Translations under genes and position numbers: made by a program | Part shown: positions 15,640 to 22,626 of the stretch, piece after piece | Numbering within the stretch: the stretch's first letter is position 1 | How the letters are laid out: every line of letters begins with the position of its first letter | DNA from: JBCBJX01 sp038522735 | Lineage (GTDB): Bacteria; Pseudomonadota; Alphaproteobacteria; Caulobacterales; Parvularculaceae | NCBI GenBank assembly: GCA_038522735.1 | Contig: JBCBJX010000029.1 | Span: 1-30,400, forward strand | Length of the DNA: 30,400 nucleotides | Direction: 5' to 3' | The notes under the pieces: model-generated | What the model was told of the DNA's origin: nothing | Seen by the model: only the letters and a program-made list of their open reading frames with translations | Database searches by the model: none

Positions 15640-17685
15640 ATGACGCAAGACAGCCGCCCCGCCCGCACCCCGGCGACCGCCGCGTCGAAACCCGCCGCCG
15701 ACGACGCGACGGGCGCGCAGCCGGCCGCAAAAAAGAAGGCGGCGGCGAAGAAAGCCGCGACCAGGAAAACGGCGGCGAAGAAGCCCGCCTCCAAGAAGCC
15801 CGCTTCGGCCTCTCGCGCAAAGCCGAAAGCGACGCAAGCGGCCGCCGGGCCCGCGCCCGCCGAAACGCCGAAATCGCAAGGATCGCGCACTGCGGCGAGA
15901 GCAGAAAGCGCTCACGGCGCGCCGGATTTCGAGCGCCTCGGCGAGTACCTCTCAGATGTCGCAGGCCGGGCCGGGGAAATCATCCAGGAATTCGCCGACC
16001 AGAACGGCGCGGAAATCCGCAGGCGGACGGGCCAGCCCGTCGATCCGCTGGACATCTCCGGCGCCTTCGCCGACGTGATCGCTTCAATCGCCGCGAACCC
16101 CTACAAACTGGTCGAGGCGCAATTCAAGCTGTGGTCGGATTATGCACGGCTCTGGGAAAGCGTCGCCTTCTCGCCCGCCGGCGCGCCGGCCGTCGCCGAA
16201 CCGGACGCGAGCGACAAGCGCTTCCGCCATAAGGACTGGTCCGAGAACAAGGCGCTCGACGTCGTGAAGCAGTCCTATCTTATTTTCGGGCGCTGGATGG
16301 AGGAGGTGATCGCTGGGATCGACGACATCGATCCCCACAAGAAAAGGCGCGCCCAGTTCTACACGAAACAGTTCGTGAACGCCCTCGCGCCGTCGAACTT
16401 CATGTTCACCAACCCCGAAGTGGTCGAGGCGACGCTGGAATCAAAAGGCGAGAACCTTATCCGCGGTCTCCGCAATTATCTCGAAGACCTGCAGCGCGGA
16501 AACGGGACGCTGTCGATCCGCCAGTCCGACATGGAGTATTTCAAGGTTGGCGAGAACATCGCGACGACGCCCGGCAAGGTCGTCTTCCGCAACCGCCTCT
16601 TCGAACTCATCCAGTACGAACCCACGACGAAGACGGTGGCGAAGCGCCCGCTCCTCGTTTTCCCTCCGTGGATCAACAAATTCTATATCATGGACCTGCG
16701 GCCGGAGAACTCCTTCGTGCGCTGGATGACGGATCAGGGGCGCACCGTGATGCTCGTCTCCTGGGTCAATCCGACGAAAGCGATGAAGGATGTCGGCTTC
16801 TCCGATTATGTGAAGGAAGGCGTCTACGAGGCCCTCGACGCGGTCGAGAAGGCGACCGGCGAGAGCGAGGTCGACGCCATCGGCTATTGCATCGGCGGGA
16901 CGATGCTTTCGACCGCCCTCGCCCATATGGCGGCCACCGGCGACGACCGGATCAAGTCGGCGACGTTCTTCGCCGCGCAGACGGAGTTTTCCGATCCGGG
17001 AGAGCTGCAGCTCTTCATCGACGAAAAGCAGCTGAAGAACATCGAGCAGCAGATGGACGCCGCCGGCGGCGTTCTCGAAGGCCACGCCATGGCGTCCACC
17101 TTCAACATGCTGCGCTCGAACGACCTCATCTGGTCCTTCGTCATCAATAACTACATGAAGGGCTCGGATCCGAAGCGTTTCGACCTTCTCTTCTGGAACG
17201 CCGACGCGACGCGCATGGCGAAGCGCACGCACCTCGATTATCTGCGCAACTACTATCTGGACAACCTGCTGGCGAAGGGCGCGCTGGAGATCGACGGCGT
17301 GCCGCTTGACCTCTCGAAGGTCACAATCCCCGTCTTCATGCAGGCGGCGGAGACCGACCACATCGCGCCCTACCCGTCCGTTTACCGCGGCGCGAAGCTC
17401 TGGGGCGGGTCGACGGAGTACATGCTCTCAGGCTCCGGCCACATCGCCGGCGTCATCAATCATCCAGACGCAGAGAAATATCACCACTCGATCAACCGGG
17501 CGCTCCCCGACACGCTCGATGAGTGGATCGCCGGCGCGGAGAAGCACGCCGGCTCCTGGTGGCCGCACTGGATCGCGTGGCTGAACGGGCTGTCGTCGGA
17601 GCAAGTCGAAGCGCGGGTTCCGGGCGAAGGCGGCCTGCCGGCGCTGGAGGACGCGCCCGGCTCCTATGTGAAGGTGATGAGCTGA
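15640..17685 (+). CDS. phaC: Class I PHA synthase with Lys/Ala/Pro-rich N-terminal tail
   Basis: Polymerises (R)-3-hydroxyacyl-CoA to polyhydroxyalkanoate on storage granules. The catalytic triad is visible: Cys417 in the lipase-like box GYCIGG, Asp573 in ETDHIAP and His601 in SGSGHIAG. Other class I blocks are VFPPWINKFYIMDLRPENS, LVSWVNPTK, NYYLDNLL and the Trp-rich C-terminus SWWPHWIAWL. At 681 residues it is about 100 longer than usual. The excess is residues 1-95, a disordered tail with a core AAKKKAAAKKAATRKTAAKK followed by further KKPAS repeats. This resembles histone H1-like tails and the DNA-binding tails of PhaF and PhaM. The start is the ATG behind GGGAG; an open frame continues upstream but overlaps the divergent lipoprotein. 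The promoter must lie inside that lipoprotein gene. No phasin or phaA/phaB is adjacent. Confidence 0.95.
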   Translation: MTQDSRPARTPATAASKPAADDATGAQPAAKKKAAAKKAATRKTAAKKPASKKPASASRAKPKATQAAAGPAPAETPKSQGSRTAARAESAHGAPDFERLGEYLSDVAGRAGEIIQEFADQNGAEIRRRTGQPVDPLDISGAFADVIASIAANPYKLVEAQFKLWSDYARLWESVAFSPAGAPAVAEPDASDKRFRHKDWSENKALDVVKQSYLIFGRWMEEVIAGIDDIDPHKKRRAQFYTKQFVNALAPSNFMFTNPEVVEATLESKGENLIRGLRNYLEDLQRGNGTLSIRQSDMEYFKVGENIATTPGKVVFRNRLFELIQYEPTTKTVAKRPLLVFPPWINKFYIMDLRPENSFVRWMTDQGRTVMLVSWVNPTKAMKDVGFSDYVKEGVYEALDAVEKATGESEVDAIGYCIGGTMLSTALAHMAATGDDRIKSATFFAAQTEFSDPGELQLFIDEKQLKNIEQQMDAAGGVLEGHAMASTFNMLRSNDLIWSFVINNYMKGSDPKRFDLLFWNADATRMAKRTHLDYLRNYYLDNLLAKGALEIDGVPLDLSKVTIPVFMQAAETDHIAPYPSVYRGAKLWGGSTEYMLSGSGHIAGVINHPDAEKYHHSINRALPDTLDEWIAGAEKHAGSWWPHWIAWLNGLSSEQVEARVPGEGGLPALEDAPGSYVKVMS

Positions 17686-17764
17686 CGCGCGCAGCCCGCC
17701 TGCGGCCCCCGCGCGACAGGCGTTGCGGAATCATGCGCACCATGGCGGGCGACGTCTTCGCGTT

Positions 17765-17780
17765 TTAACGCTTCATTAAC
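17765..17780 (+). promoter_or_regulatory. Perfect CtrA-type binding box
   Basis: TTAA-N7-TTAAC is an exact match to the full CtrA recognition consensus of alphaproteobacteria. It lies in the short AT-richer stretch after phaC, with its end 47 bases before the ATG of the 62-residue ORF. That is consistent with a box over the -35 region of that gene's promoter. Confidence 0.6.
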
Positions 17781-17827
17781 CACAGGGCCGAATCGTCGCG
17801 CGTGATCCTTTCCGACCGAAAGCGCCC

Positions 17828-18016
17828 ATGAGCAAGCCGGACCATACGACGAGCGAGCTGTTCCTCCGCCTCGGCGCGACGCCGCAGCGTCGCTCCACGG
17901 CTGCGGACAAGCTCTTCCGTCGTCTGCGCCGGGGCGAGGAGGAAAGCGTCCAGCGCGCCCTCGCCGAACCGCCGCGCCGCGTCTCCGTGGACGTCGAAGA
18001 ACCGTCGGACGACTGA
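17828..18016 (+). CDS. Small basic/acidic protein of unknown function
   Basis: A 62-residue ORF that I do not recognise. Codon third positions are strongly G/C, like the neighbouring genes. Residues 1-20 are mildly polar, 20-36 are very basic (RRSTAADKLFRRLRRGEEES), and the end is acidic (VDVEEPSDD). No signal peptide or membrane segment is seen. No strong Shine-Dalgarno precedes the ATG, only GAAAG. A perfect CtrA-type box lies shortly upstream and a bidirectional terminator follows 40 bases after the stop, so it looks like a free-standing transcription unit. The charge pattern would fit a small nucleic-acid- or protein-binding factor, but that is speculation. Confidence 0.65.
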   Translation: MSKPDHTTSELFLRLGATPQRRSTAADKLFRRLRRGEEESVQRALAEPPRRVSVDVEEPSDD

Positions 18017-18056
18017 AGAACGAAAAGCTTCTTTCCCCGAGGGAGAGGGGAGAATA

Positions 18057-18084
18057 AAAAAAGCGCCCCTTAGGGCGCTTTTTT
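18057..18084. terminator. Bidirectional intrinsic terminator
   Basis: A perfect 12-base inverted repeat (AAAAAAGCGCCC, loop CTTA, GGGCGCTTTTTT). The A-tract on one side and the T-tract on the other give a U-run in both directions. It can end the 62-residue gene on the plus strand and rplM-rpsI on the minus strand. Confidence 0.92.
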
Positions 18085-18103
18085 CGTTCGGATGCGACGC
18101 CGA

Positions 18104-18610
18104 TCAGCGTTTGGAGAACTGGAAGCTCCGGCGGGCTTTCGCCTTGCCGTACTTCTTCCGTTCGACGACGCGGCTGTCACGAGTGAGAAAGCCCGCCTTT
18201 TTCAGCACCGGCCGCAGGCCCGGCTCGTAAAACGTCAGCGCGCGCGAAATGCCGTGGCGCACGGCGCCCGCCTGGCCCGAGGGGCCGGAGCCCGTGACGG
18301 TGCAGTAAATGTCGAACTGGTCCGCGCGTTCGGCGACCTGCAGGGGCTGCTTGATGATCATTTGCAGCACCGGGCGGCCGAAATACTCCGCATGGTCCTT
18401 TTTGTTGACGACGATGCGGCCGGAGCCCGGCTTGATCCAGACCCGCGCGACGGCGGTCTTGCGCTTGCCTGTCGCGTAAGAGCGGCCCTGGGCGTCGATC
18501 TTCGGCTCCGGGAGGACGTACTCCTCCGTCTCCGGCGCGTCGGCGCCTGCATCCGTCGCCGCTTCCGCGACGACGTCTTTCAGGTCTTCAAGGGTGCGCG
18601 TCTCGCTCAT
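18104..18610 (-). CDS. rpsI: 30S ribosomal protein S9
   Basis: Small-subunit protein whose C-terminal arm reaches the P-site tRNA. The 168 residues are longer than the roughly 130 of E. coli because of an acidic N-terminal extension of about 40 residues (DVVAEAATDAGADAPETEEY), a feature often seen in alphaproteobacterial S9. The core begins at GRSYATGKRKTAVARVWIK (residues 42-60). It continues through NKKDHAEYFGRP and GGSP-like GSGPSGQAGAVRHGISRAL, and ends in the canonical KARRSFQFSKR. The start lies two bases after the rplM stop, with GAGGA inside the end of rplM, so the two are one operon. A strong terminator lies 20 bases beyond the stop. Confidence 0.98.
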   Translation of the reverse strand: MSETRTLEDLKDVVAEAATDAGADAPETEEYVLPEPKIDAQGRSYATGKRKTAVARVWIKPGSGRIVVNKKDHAEYFGRPVLQMIIKQPLQVAERADQFDIYCTVTGSGPSGQAGAVRHGISRALTFYEPGLRPVLKKAGFLTRDSRVVERKKYGKAKARRSFQFSKR

Positions 18611-18612
18611 GG

Positions 18613-19080
18613 TCAGGCGGTCCTCGTGTTCTTCGCGTTCAGCGCCGCGACGTCGACGGGCGTCGGCTGCTGGGCTTCATGGGGGTGCTCGGCGCCGGCG
18701 TAGACGCGCAGGTTCGAAAGCTGGCTGCGGGCGAGCGGGCTGTCCTTCGGCATCATCCGCTCGACGGCCTTCGCGACGACGCGCTCCGGGAAACGCCCGT
18801 CCAGAAGTTTCTCAGCCGTCCGCTCTTTGATGCCGCCCGGGTGGCCGGTGTGCCAGTAATACGTCTTCTGCTCGCGCTTGCGGCCGGTGAAGACGACCTT
18901 CTCGGCGTTCACGACGATGACGTTGTCGCCGCAGTCGACGTGCGGGGTGTAATGCGGCAGATGCTTGCCGCGCAGGCGCGTCGCGATGATCGAGGCGAGA
19001 CGGCCGACGACGAGCCCTTCGGCGTCGATCACGACCCAGCTCTTCTCGATCTCCGCCGGTTTTGCGGAATAGGTTTTCAT
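18613..19080 (-). CDS. rplM: 50S ribosomal protein L13
   Basis: Early-assembling large-subunit protein that binds 23S rRNA. The 155 residues fit the family. Conserved blocks are SWVVIDAEGLVVGRLAS, LRGKHLPHYTPHVDCGDNV, VIVVNAEKVVFTGRK and the signature GRFPERVVAKAVERMMPK, followed by LRVYAGAEHPHEAQQP. The start is the ATG preceded by AAGGAG seven to eight bases upstream. The whole leader from about base 19117 to the ATG can fold with that AGGAG in a symmetric internal loop (separate entry). It is first in a two-gene operon with rpsI. In E. coli L13 is known to repress its own operon at the mRNA leader; an analogous control here is inferred. Confidence 0.98.
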   Translation of the reverse strand: MKTYSAKPAEIEKSWVVIDAEGLVVGRLASIIATRLRGKHLPHYTPHVDCGDNVIVVNAEKVVFTGRKREQKTYYWHTGHPGGIKERTAEKLLDGRFPERVVAKAVERMMPKDSPLARSQLSNLRVYAGAEHPHEAQQPTPVDVAALNAKNTRTA

Positions 19081-19117
19081 CAGAGCGCTCCTTCGCGCTG
19101 GCGACCCCCCGCTCTGA
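19080..19117 (-). promoter_or_regulatory. rplM leader hairpin enclosing the ribosome binding site
   Basis: In the rplM mRNA an outer stem UCAGAGCG/CGCUCUGA (8 bp, ending on the A of the AUG) encloses a symmetric 5x5 internal loop, GGGGG opposite AGGAG. Inside that is an inner stem UCGC/GCGA with a CAGC tetraloop. The AGGAG of the internal loop is the Shine-Dalgarno. The fold uses all 36 bases before the AUG plus one flanking pair. Confidence 0.6.
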
Positions 19118-19141
19118 GGCGGGATGAATTCAGGAAGCGGC

Positions 19142-19170
19142 GATCTACGGGAGGGCGTGTCTCCCGTCAA
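19142..19170 (-). promoter_or_regulatory. Predicted rplM promoter
   Basis: On the minus strand TTGACG is followed after 17 bases by TAGATC. Transcription would start near base 19135, giving a leader of about 55 bases, most of it the rplM hairpin. A 7-base inverted repeat (ACGGGAG/CTCCCGT, 19147-19167) fills the spacer and could be an operator. Confidence 0.5.
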
Positions 19171-19216
19171 TCGCAAAAGCGCGGAAATTGCTGAGCGAAA
19201 TCAGCGTTTTTGTGTA

Positions 19217-19234
19217 ACGGTATCATATTACCGT
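19217..19234. repeat. Inverted repeat upstream of the propeller lipoprotein
   Basis: ACGGTA-TCATAT-TACCGT is a 6-base-arm inverted repeat in an AT-rich pocket, 86 bases before the lipoprotein start. It looks like a small repressor operator. It is followed by TTTTT on the plus strand, but the stem is too weak for a convincing terminator. Confidence 0.35.
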
Positions 19235-19320
19235 ATTTTTGGCGGACGACCTTGGCGGCGCGCTTGACGGCGCCGGCGGGCTTGCCCACAGGGGACGCAA
19301 ACGTCTGGAGCTTTCATCCC

Positions 19321-20484
19321 ATGTCCGCACGCCGCCTCGCGGTTCTGGCCGCCGCGACCGCCCTCGCTCTCGCCGCCTGCGAACCGCGCAAGACGCCGGA
19401 GACGGAGGAGCCGGCCGCCGAGACAGACGCCGCCGTCCTCGCCGAGCCGGCGGCGGACGTCGGCTCCTTCGACGAGATCGGCGTCTTCACCGATCCGATC
19501 GCGGGTCTGGCTGTCTGGGCGCATCCGACGCTCCCATATCGGGGCGCGATCGCGGTCGCCGTCGCAGGCGAAGCGCTGCAGCTGCGCGACTTTGAAGGAT
19601 CGCGCCTCGACCGGCGGATCGGCGGCTATTCGGTGGGGCTCGACATCGTCTATCTCGGCCGCGGACGGACGGCGGACGCGATCCTCGTCGCCGTCGATCG
19701 GGTGGACCAGTCTTTCGTCTTTCACCGGATCACGCCCCTGCCGATCGCGTTTGAAAACCTCGACGGGCGGTTCCCATCGGGCGGCGCGACGGGCTTCTGT
19801 CTCGGGACGGATCACGAAACGGCGTCCTTCACGCTCTATGTCGTCGACGGCTCCCCTGCGGTCGCGGCGCGCCGGTTCTCCGTTGCGGGAACGGAGGTCT
19901 CCGCCGAGGGCGCCGGCGCTCTCAGGGCGGAGACGCCGCTCCTCAGATGCGCGGTCGATCAGCGGGCGAACGTTCTCTACGCCCTCGACCGCGACGGCGC
20001 GGTCTGGCGCGCGAGGCTGTCGGAGAGCGCCCCCCGTTTCGAGCGCCTGATCGACGGCGCGGGACCGGCGGAGGATATCGACCTCGTCCTGCAGTCGAAC
20101 GCCGGGACGCCCGCCGCCGATCGCGGACAGATCGCCCTCCTCCGCGGCGATGCGGGCGCAATCGTTCTCCACGCCCTCGGAACCGGCGAACGGCTCGGAG
20201 CGTTCAAACTCGTCCGCTATGACGGGATCGCCGGCGTCGAGACGCCGGGCGCGATGGCGACGGCGTTCGGCAACTATGGCGGGGTCTACCGTTCGGGCGT
20301 CGCCGTCGTTGCGGAGCGGGACGCGTCCCCGGCCGTGCGGCTCGCGCCGTGGACCGCCGTCGCGAACCAGGTCGGTTTCGCCCTATTCGACACCCTGGAC
20401 CCGCGCTGGCCGGCCGTTGAAGAGCCCGAACCCGCGATCGCCCTGCCGGTGATCGAAGACAATCGAGAGCGCGACCGCGAATAG
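19321..20484 (+). CDS. Lipoprotein with phytase-like beta-propeller features
   Basis: A 387-residue exported protein. Residues 1-20 form a signal with lipobox LAAC (Cys20), followed by an acidic, Glu/Ala-rich linker. The mature domain begins with DPIAGLAVWAHPTLPYRGAI and AVAGEALQLRDFEG. It continues in repeats of the form VGLDIVYLGRG, DAILVAVDRVDQ, FCLGTDHETASFTLYVVDG and RGQIALLRGDAGAIVLH. This layout (DPxxAVWxHP, then a strand ending in L-x-x-F/Y-D-x-x-G) resembles beta-propeller 3-phytases, though conserved calcium and phosphate ligands cannot be confirmed by eye. Phytase activity is therefore a guess and a non-enzymatic propeller is as likely. The start ATG has CTGGAGC about nine bases upstream. 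The last 102 bases overlap the end of ctaA on the other strand. Confidence 0.75.
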   Translation: MSARRLAVLAAATALALAACEPRKTPETEEPAAETDAAVLAEPAADVGSFDEIGVFTDPIAGLAVWAHPTLPYRGAIAVAVAGEALQLRDFEGSRLDRRIGGYSVGLDIVYLGRGRTADAILVAVDRVDQSFVFHRITPLPIAFENLDGRFPSGGATGFCLGTDHETASFTLYVVDGSPAVAARRFSVAGTEVSAEGAGALRAETPLLRCAVDQRANVLYALDRDGAVWRARLSESAPRFERLIDGAGPAEDIDLVLQSNAGTPAADRGQIALLRGDAGAIVLHALGTGERLGAFKLVRYDGIAGVETPGAMATAFGNYGGVYRSGVAVVAERDASPAVRLAPWTAVANQVGFALFDTLDPRWPAVEEPEPAIALPVIEDNRERDRE

Positions 20485-21495
20485 GGCGAGCGCGCCCGCC
20501 TGATGCGCAAGGCCGAGCGCCAGCGGCGCTGCGGCGAGCACGGTCCAGATCCCGAGCGCCGACTGCACGACGACAAGACCGCCGAGCAGCGCCGCCTGCC
20601 TGCGAAGCCGGGGCCCCGTGCCGGAGCGGAAGACGGCGACCGCAAAGGCGAGCGCGCCGGCGCAGAGAATATACGCCCCCAGACGATGGTTGAACTGAAC
20701 GCCGCCCATGCTTTCCAGAAAGCTGAGGGGCCGGCCGGGCTCCGCAAAATATCCGGCGGGCACGAATGATCCGTCCATCAGCGGCCAGGTGTTGTAGGTT
20801 TTCCCGGCGCGCAGGCCTGCGACGAGCGCCCCGAGGGCGATCTGGACGAAGACGCCGGCGGCGAGCGCCGCGGCTGCGGGTCCTGCAAAGGCTGGATCGT
20901 CGGTTTCCGTCGTCGGCGCGGTCCAGAGGCCGGAGCGGCGGGCGTAGTTGGCGCCGACCCAGAGGAGCGCGCCGAAGATCGCAAGGGCGAGGCTCAAATG
21001 TGCGGTCAGCCGATAGTGGCTGACGTCGACCCGGTCGACGAGACCGCTCGCAACCATCCACCAGCCGACGACGCCCTGCAGCCCGCCGAGCACGAAGAGG
21101 CCGAGGACGACCGGCGCGTCCGCCGGGCCGAGGCGGCGCGTCAGGAAAAAGATCAGCATCGGGACGGCGAAGGCGAGGCCGATCAGCCGGCCGAGAAAGC
21201 GGTGACCCCACTCCCACCAGTAGATGAACTTGAACTCCTCAAGGCTCATCCCGGCGTTGACGCGCTCGTATTCCGGGATCGCCTTGTATTTCTCGAACTC
21301 CGCCGCCCACGCCTCCGCGCCGAGCGGCGGGACGGCGCCCGTCACGGGCGCCCATTCGGTGATCGAGAGCCCGGAATCCGTCAGCCGCGTCGCGCCGCCG
21401 ACAAGAACCATAAGAGCGACAAGGCCCGCGACGGCGAAGAGCCAGATTGCGACAGGCTTCTGGCGGGCGGGATCGATGGCGGATGACGCGGTCAT
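20383..21495 (-). CDS. ctaA: Heme A synthase (COX15/CtaA, type 2)
   Basis: Oxidises heme O to heme A for cytochrome aa3 oxidase in the inner membrane. The 370 residues contain about eight hydrophobic segments in two four-helix halves. Heme-ligand histidines are at His98 (YWWEWGHRFLGR), His160 and His166 (VSHYRLTAHLSLA), His270 (VQFNHRLGAY) and His331 (LAHQAGAL). The N-terminal GGATRLTDSGLSITEW and the loop KTYNTWPLMDGSFVPAGY are characteristic of the alphaproteobacterial/mitochondrial type. The final 33 codons overlap the 3' end of the convergent propeller lipoprotein gene. That region codes part of the last helix and a polar tail in ctaA, so the overlap is not a misplaced stop in a dispensable tail alone. 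It diverges from the DUF2842 gene by 80 bases. Confidence 0.95.
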   Translation of the reverse strand: MTASSAIDPARQKPVAIWLFAVAGLVALMVLVGGATRLTDSGLSITEWAPVTGAVPPLGAEAWAAEFEKYKAIPEYERVNAGMSLEEFKFIYWWEWGHRFLGRLIGLAFAVPMLIFFLTRRLGPADAPVVLGLFVLGGLQGVVGWWMVASGLVDRVDVSHYRLTAHLSLALAIFGALLWVGANYARRSGLWTAPTTETDDPAFAGPAAAALAAGVFVQIALGALVAGLRAGKTYNTWPLMDGSFVPAGYFAEPGRPLSFLESMGGVQFNHRLGAYILCAGALAFAVAVFRSGTGPRLRRQAALLGGLVVVQSALGIWTVLAAAPLALGLAHQAGALALFAVALSIVFDHRQGDRGFGLFNGRPARVQGVE

Positions 21496-21575
21496 GAGCC
21501 GGCATATATATCGGACCGGATGAAGCTGCTCGCGGCGCGGCGTCGCAAAGCCCGCGTCCGGGACGAAAGGCCGAC

Positions 21576-21782
21576 ATGGAGCCGAGAACGAAAAAGCTGA
21601 TCGGCGCGATCCTCGCCCTGCCCCTCATCACGCTTTATGTGGGCGCGGCGGCTTGGCTTGGGTCGAAAGTGCCGCAGAACGTTCTCCTGCAGGCGCCCTA
21701 CTACCTCGTTGCGGGCGTCGCCTGGGCGTTCCCGCTGAAGCACGTCGTTCTATGGATGAACCGGCCCCGGGACGTCAGCTGA
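21576..21782 (+). CDS. DUF2842 small membrane protein
   Basis: A 68-residue protein with two transmembrane helices (about residues 8-28 and 40-60). The basic start MEPRTKKLIGAILALPLITL, the central APYYLVAGVAWAFPL and the end WMNRP match DUF2842, a small family found in alphaproteobacteria. Function is unknown. It starts 80 bases from the ctaA start, divergently, which hints at a shared control region with heme A synthase. Its last eight bases overlap the end of the convergent membrane-protein gene. The ribosome site is weak (AAAGG, about nine bases upstream). Confidence 0.85.
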   Translation: MEPRTKKLIGAILALPLITLYVGAAAWLGSKVPQNVLLQAPYYLVAGVAWAFPLKHVVLWMNRPRDVS

Positions 21783-22626
21783 GCTGGCGGACCCGCGTTC
21801 GCGCCGCATAGCGCAACGTCCAGTTCCAGAAAAAGGCCTGCGCGAAGACGGCCGCGACGGCGACGGAGAGCATCAGCCCTTCGGTGATCGCCGTCGGCTC
21901 CTCTGCCCGCAGATGGATCATCGCGGCGCCCGCGAGAACCGTCGGCCCGAGAGCGGCGAGAATATAGAAGATCAGGCCGGCGAAGGGTCGGCGCGCGAGG
22001 CCGCCGATCCCGCGGAACAAGGAGATGAACGCGCTTTCGCCGTCGCGGGCGGCGAGGTCGCCCCGCATCCACGTCGCGATCGCGCCGACGAACGCGCCCC
22101 AGAGCAGAATAGCGACGGCCGCCCGTTCGCCCGCCTGCATGTTTTGAAGGGCCGTCTTCGGCTCCCCGTCGGCGACGAGCAGCGCGCCCGTCCCCGCGAC
22201 GACGATGAAGGCGCCGCCGACGAGAAGCGCCCCTGCGACGATCGAGACGCGGAGCATCGACCACCAGCGTCCCCAACCATCGCGGAAGAGGCTGCGGAAA
22301 AATCCTTCCGCGTCGCCCGCCTCGGACCGGGCGAACCAGCGGGAGGCGGCGCCGTCGGCGAAGAGCTTAAGCGCAAAGCCGATGACCAGAAAAAGCGGCG
22401 CCGCCTGCACCGCCGCCCCGCCGCCTTTGACGACGGCGCCGAGGGCCTGAAAGGCCGGCCACGGCGCCTGGGCGTCGACGAAGAGCGGTTGCCTGGCGAT
22501 TTCCGCGATCGCCTCGCTGGCGGCGGACGAGAACCCGAAGATCAGGACAAGGCCAGCCACGGCGCGCAGAAGGATGAGCACGAGCGACGCGGGGCCCGGA
22601 AGGGCGGAGGAGAAAAAGCCGCGCAT
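21775..22626 (-). CDS. Uncharacterised multi-pass membrane protein coupled to the M1 peptidase
   Basis: I do not recognise a family. The product is 283 residues with about six hydrophobic segments: near residues 14-35, 75-92, 125-147, 168-188, 215-240 and 247-270. A soluble stretch between the second and third has WFARSEAGDAEGFFRSLFRD. Aromatic/glycine-rich FRDGWGRWWSML precedes the third helix. No catalytic motif or transporter signature is visible. The ATG overlaps the stop of the M1 peptidase as TGATG, and a GTG one codon upstream is an alternative start. Such coupling suggests the two products work together, for example as a membrane partner of a secreted peptidase-like protein. That is inference. 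Confidence 0.8.
   Translation of the reverse strand: MRGFFSSALPGPASLVLILLRAVAGLVLIFGFSSAASEAIAEIARQPLFVDAQAPWPAFQALGAVVKGGGAAVQAAPLFLVIGFALKLFADGAASRWFARSEAGDAEGFFRSLFRDGWGRWWSMLRVSIVAGALLVGGAFIVVAGTGALLVADGEPKTALQNMQAGERAAVAILLWGAFVGAIATWMRGDLAARDGESAFISLFRGIGGLARRPFAGLIFYILAALGPTVLAGAAMIHLRAEEPTAITEGLMLSVAVAAVFAQAFFWNWTLRYAARTRVRQLS

Noticed and set aside
15616..15915. 100-codon upstream extension of the lipoprotein frame
   Set aside because: It is antisense to the phaC Lys/Ala tail and consists of Arg/Gly low complexity; the signal peptide starts only at the inner ATG pair.
17686..17764. GC-rich partial inverted repeats after phaC
   Set aside because: CGCGCG arms can pair but lack a U-tract and are frequent by chance in this composition; not called a terminator.
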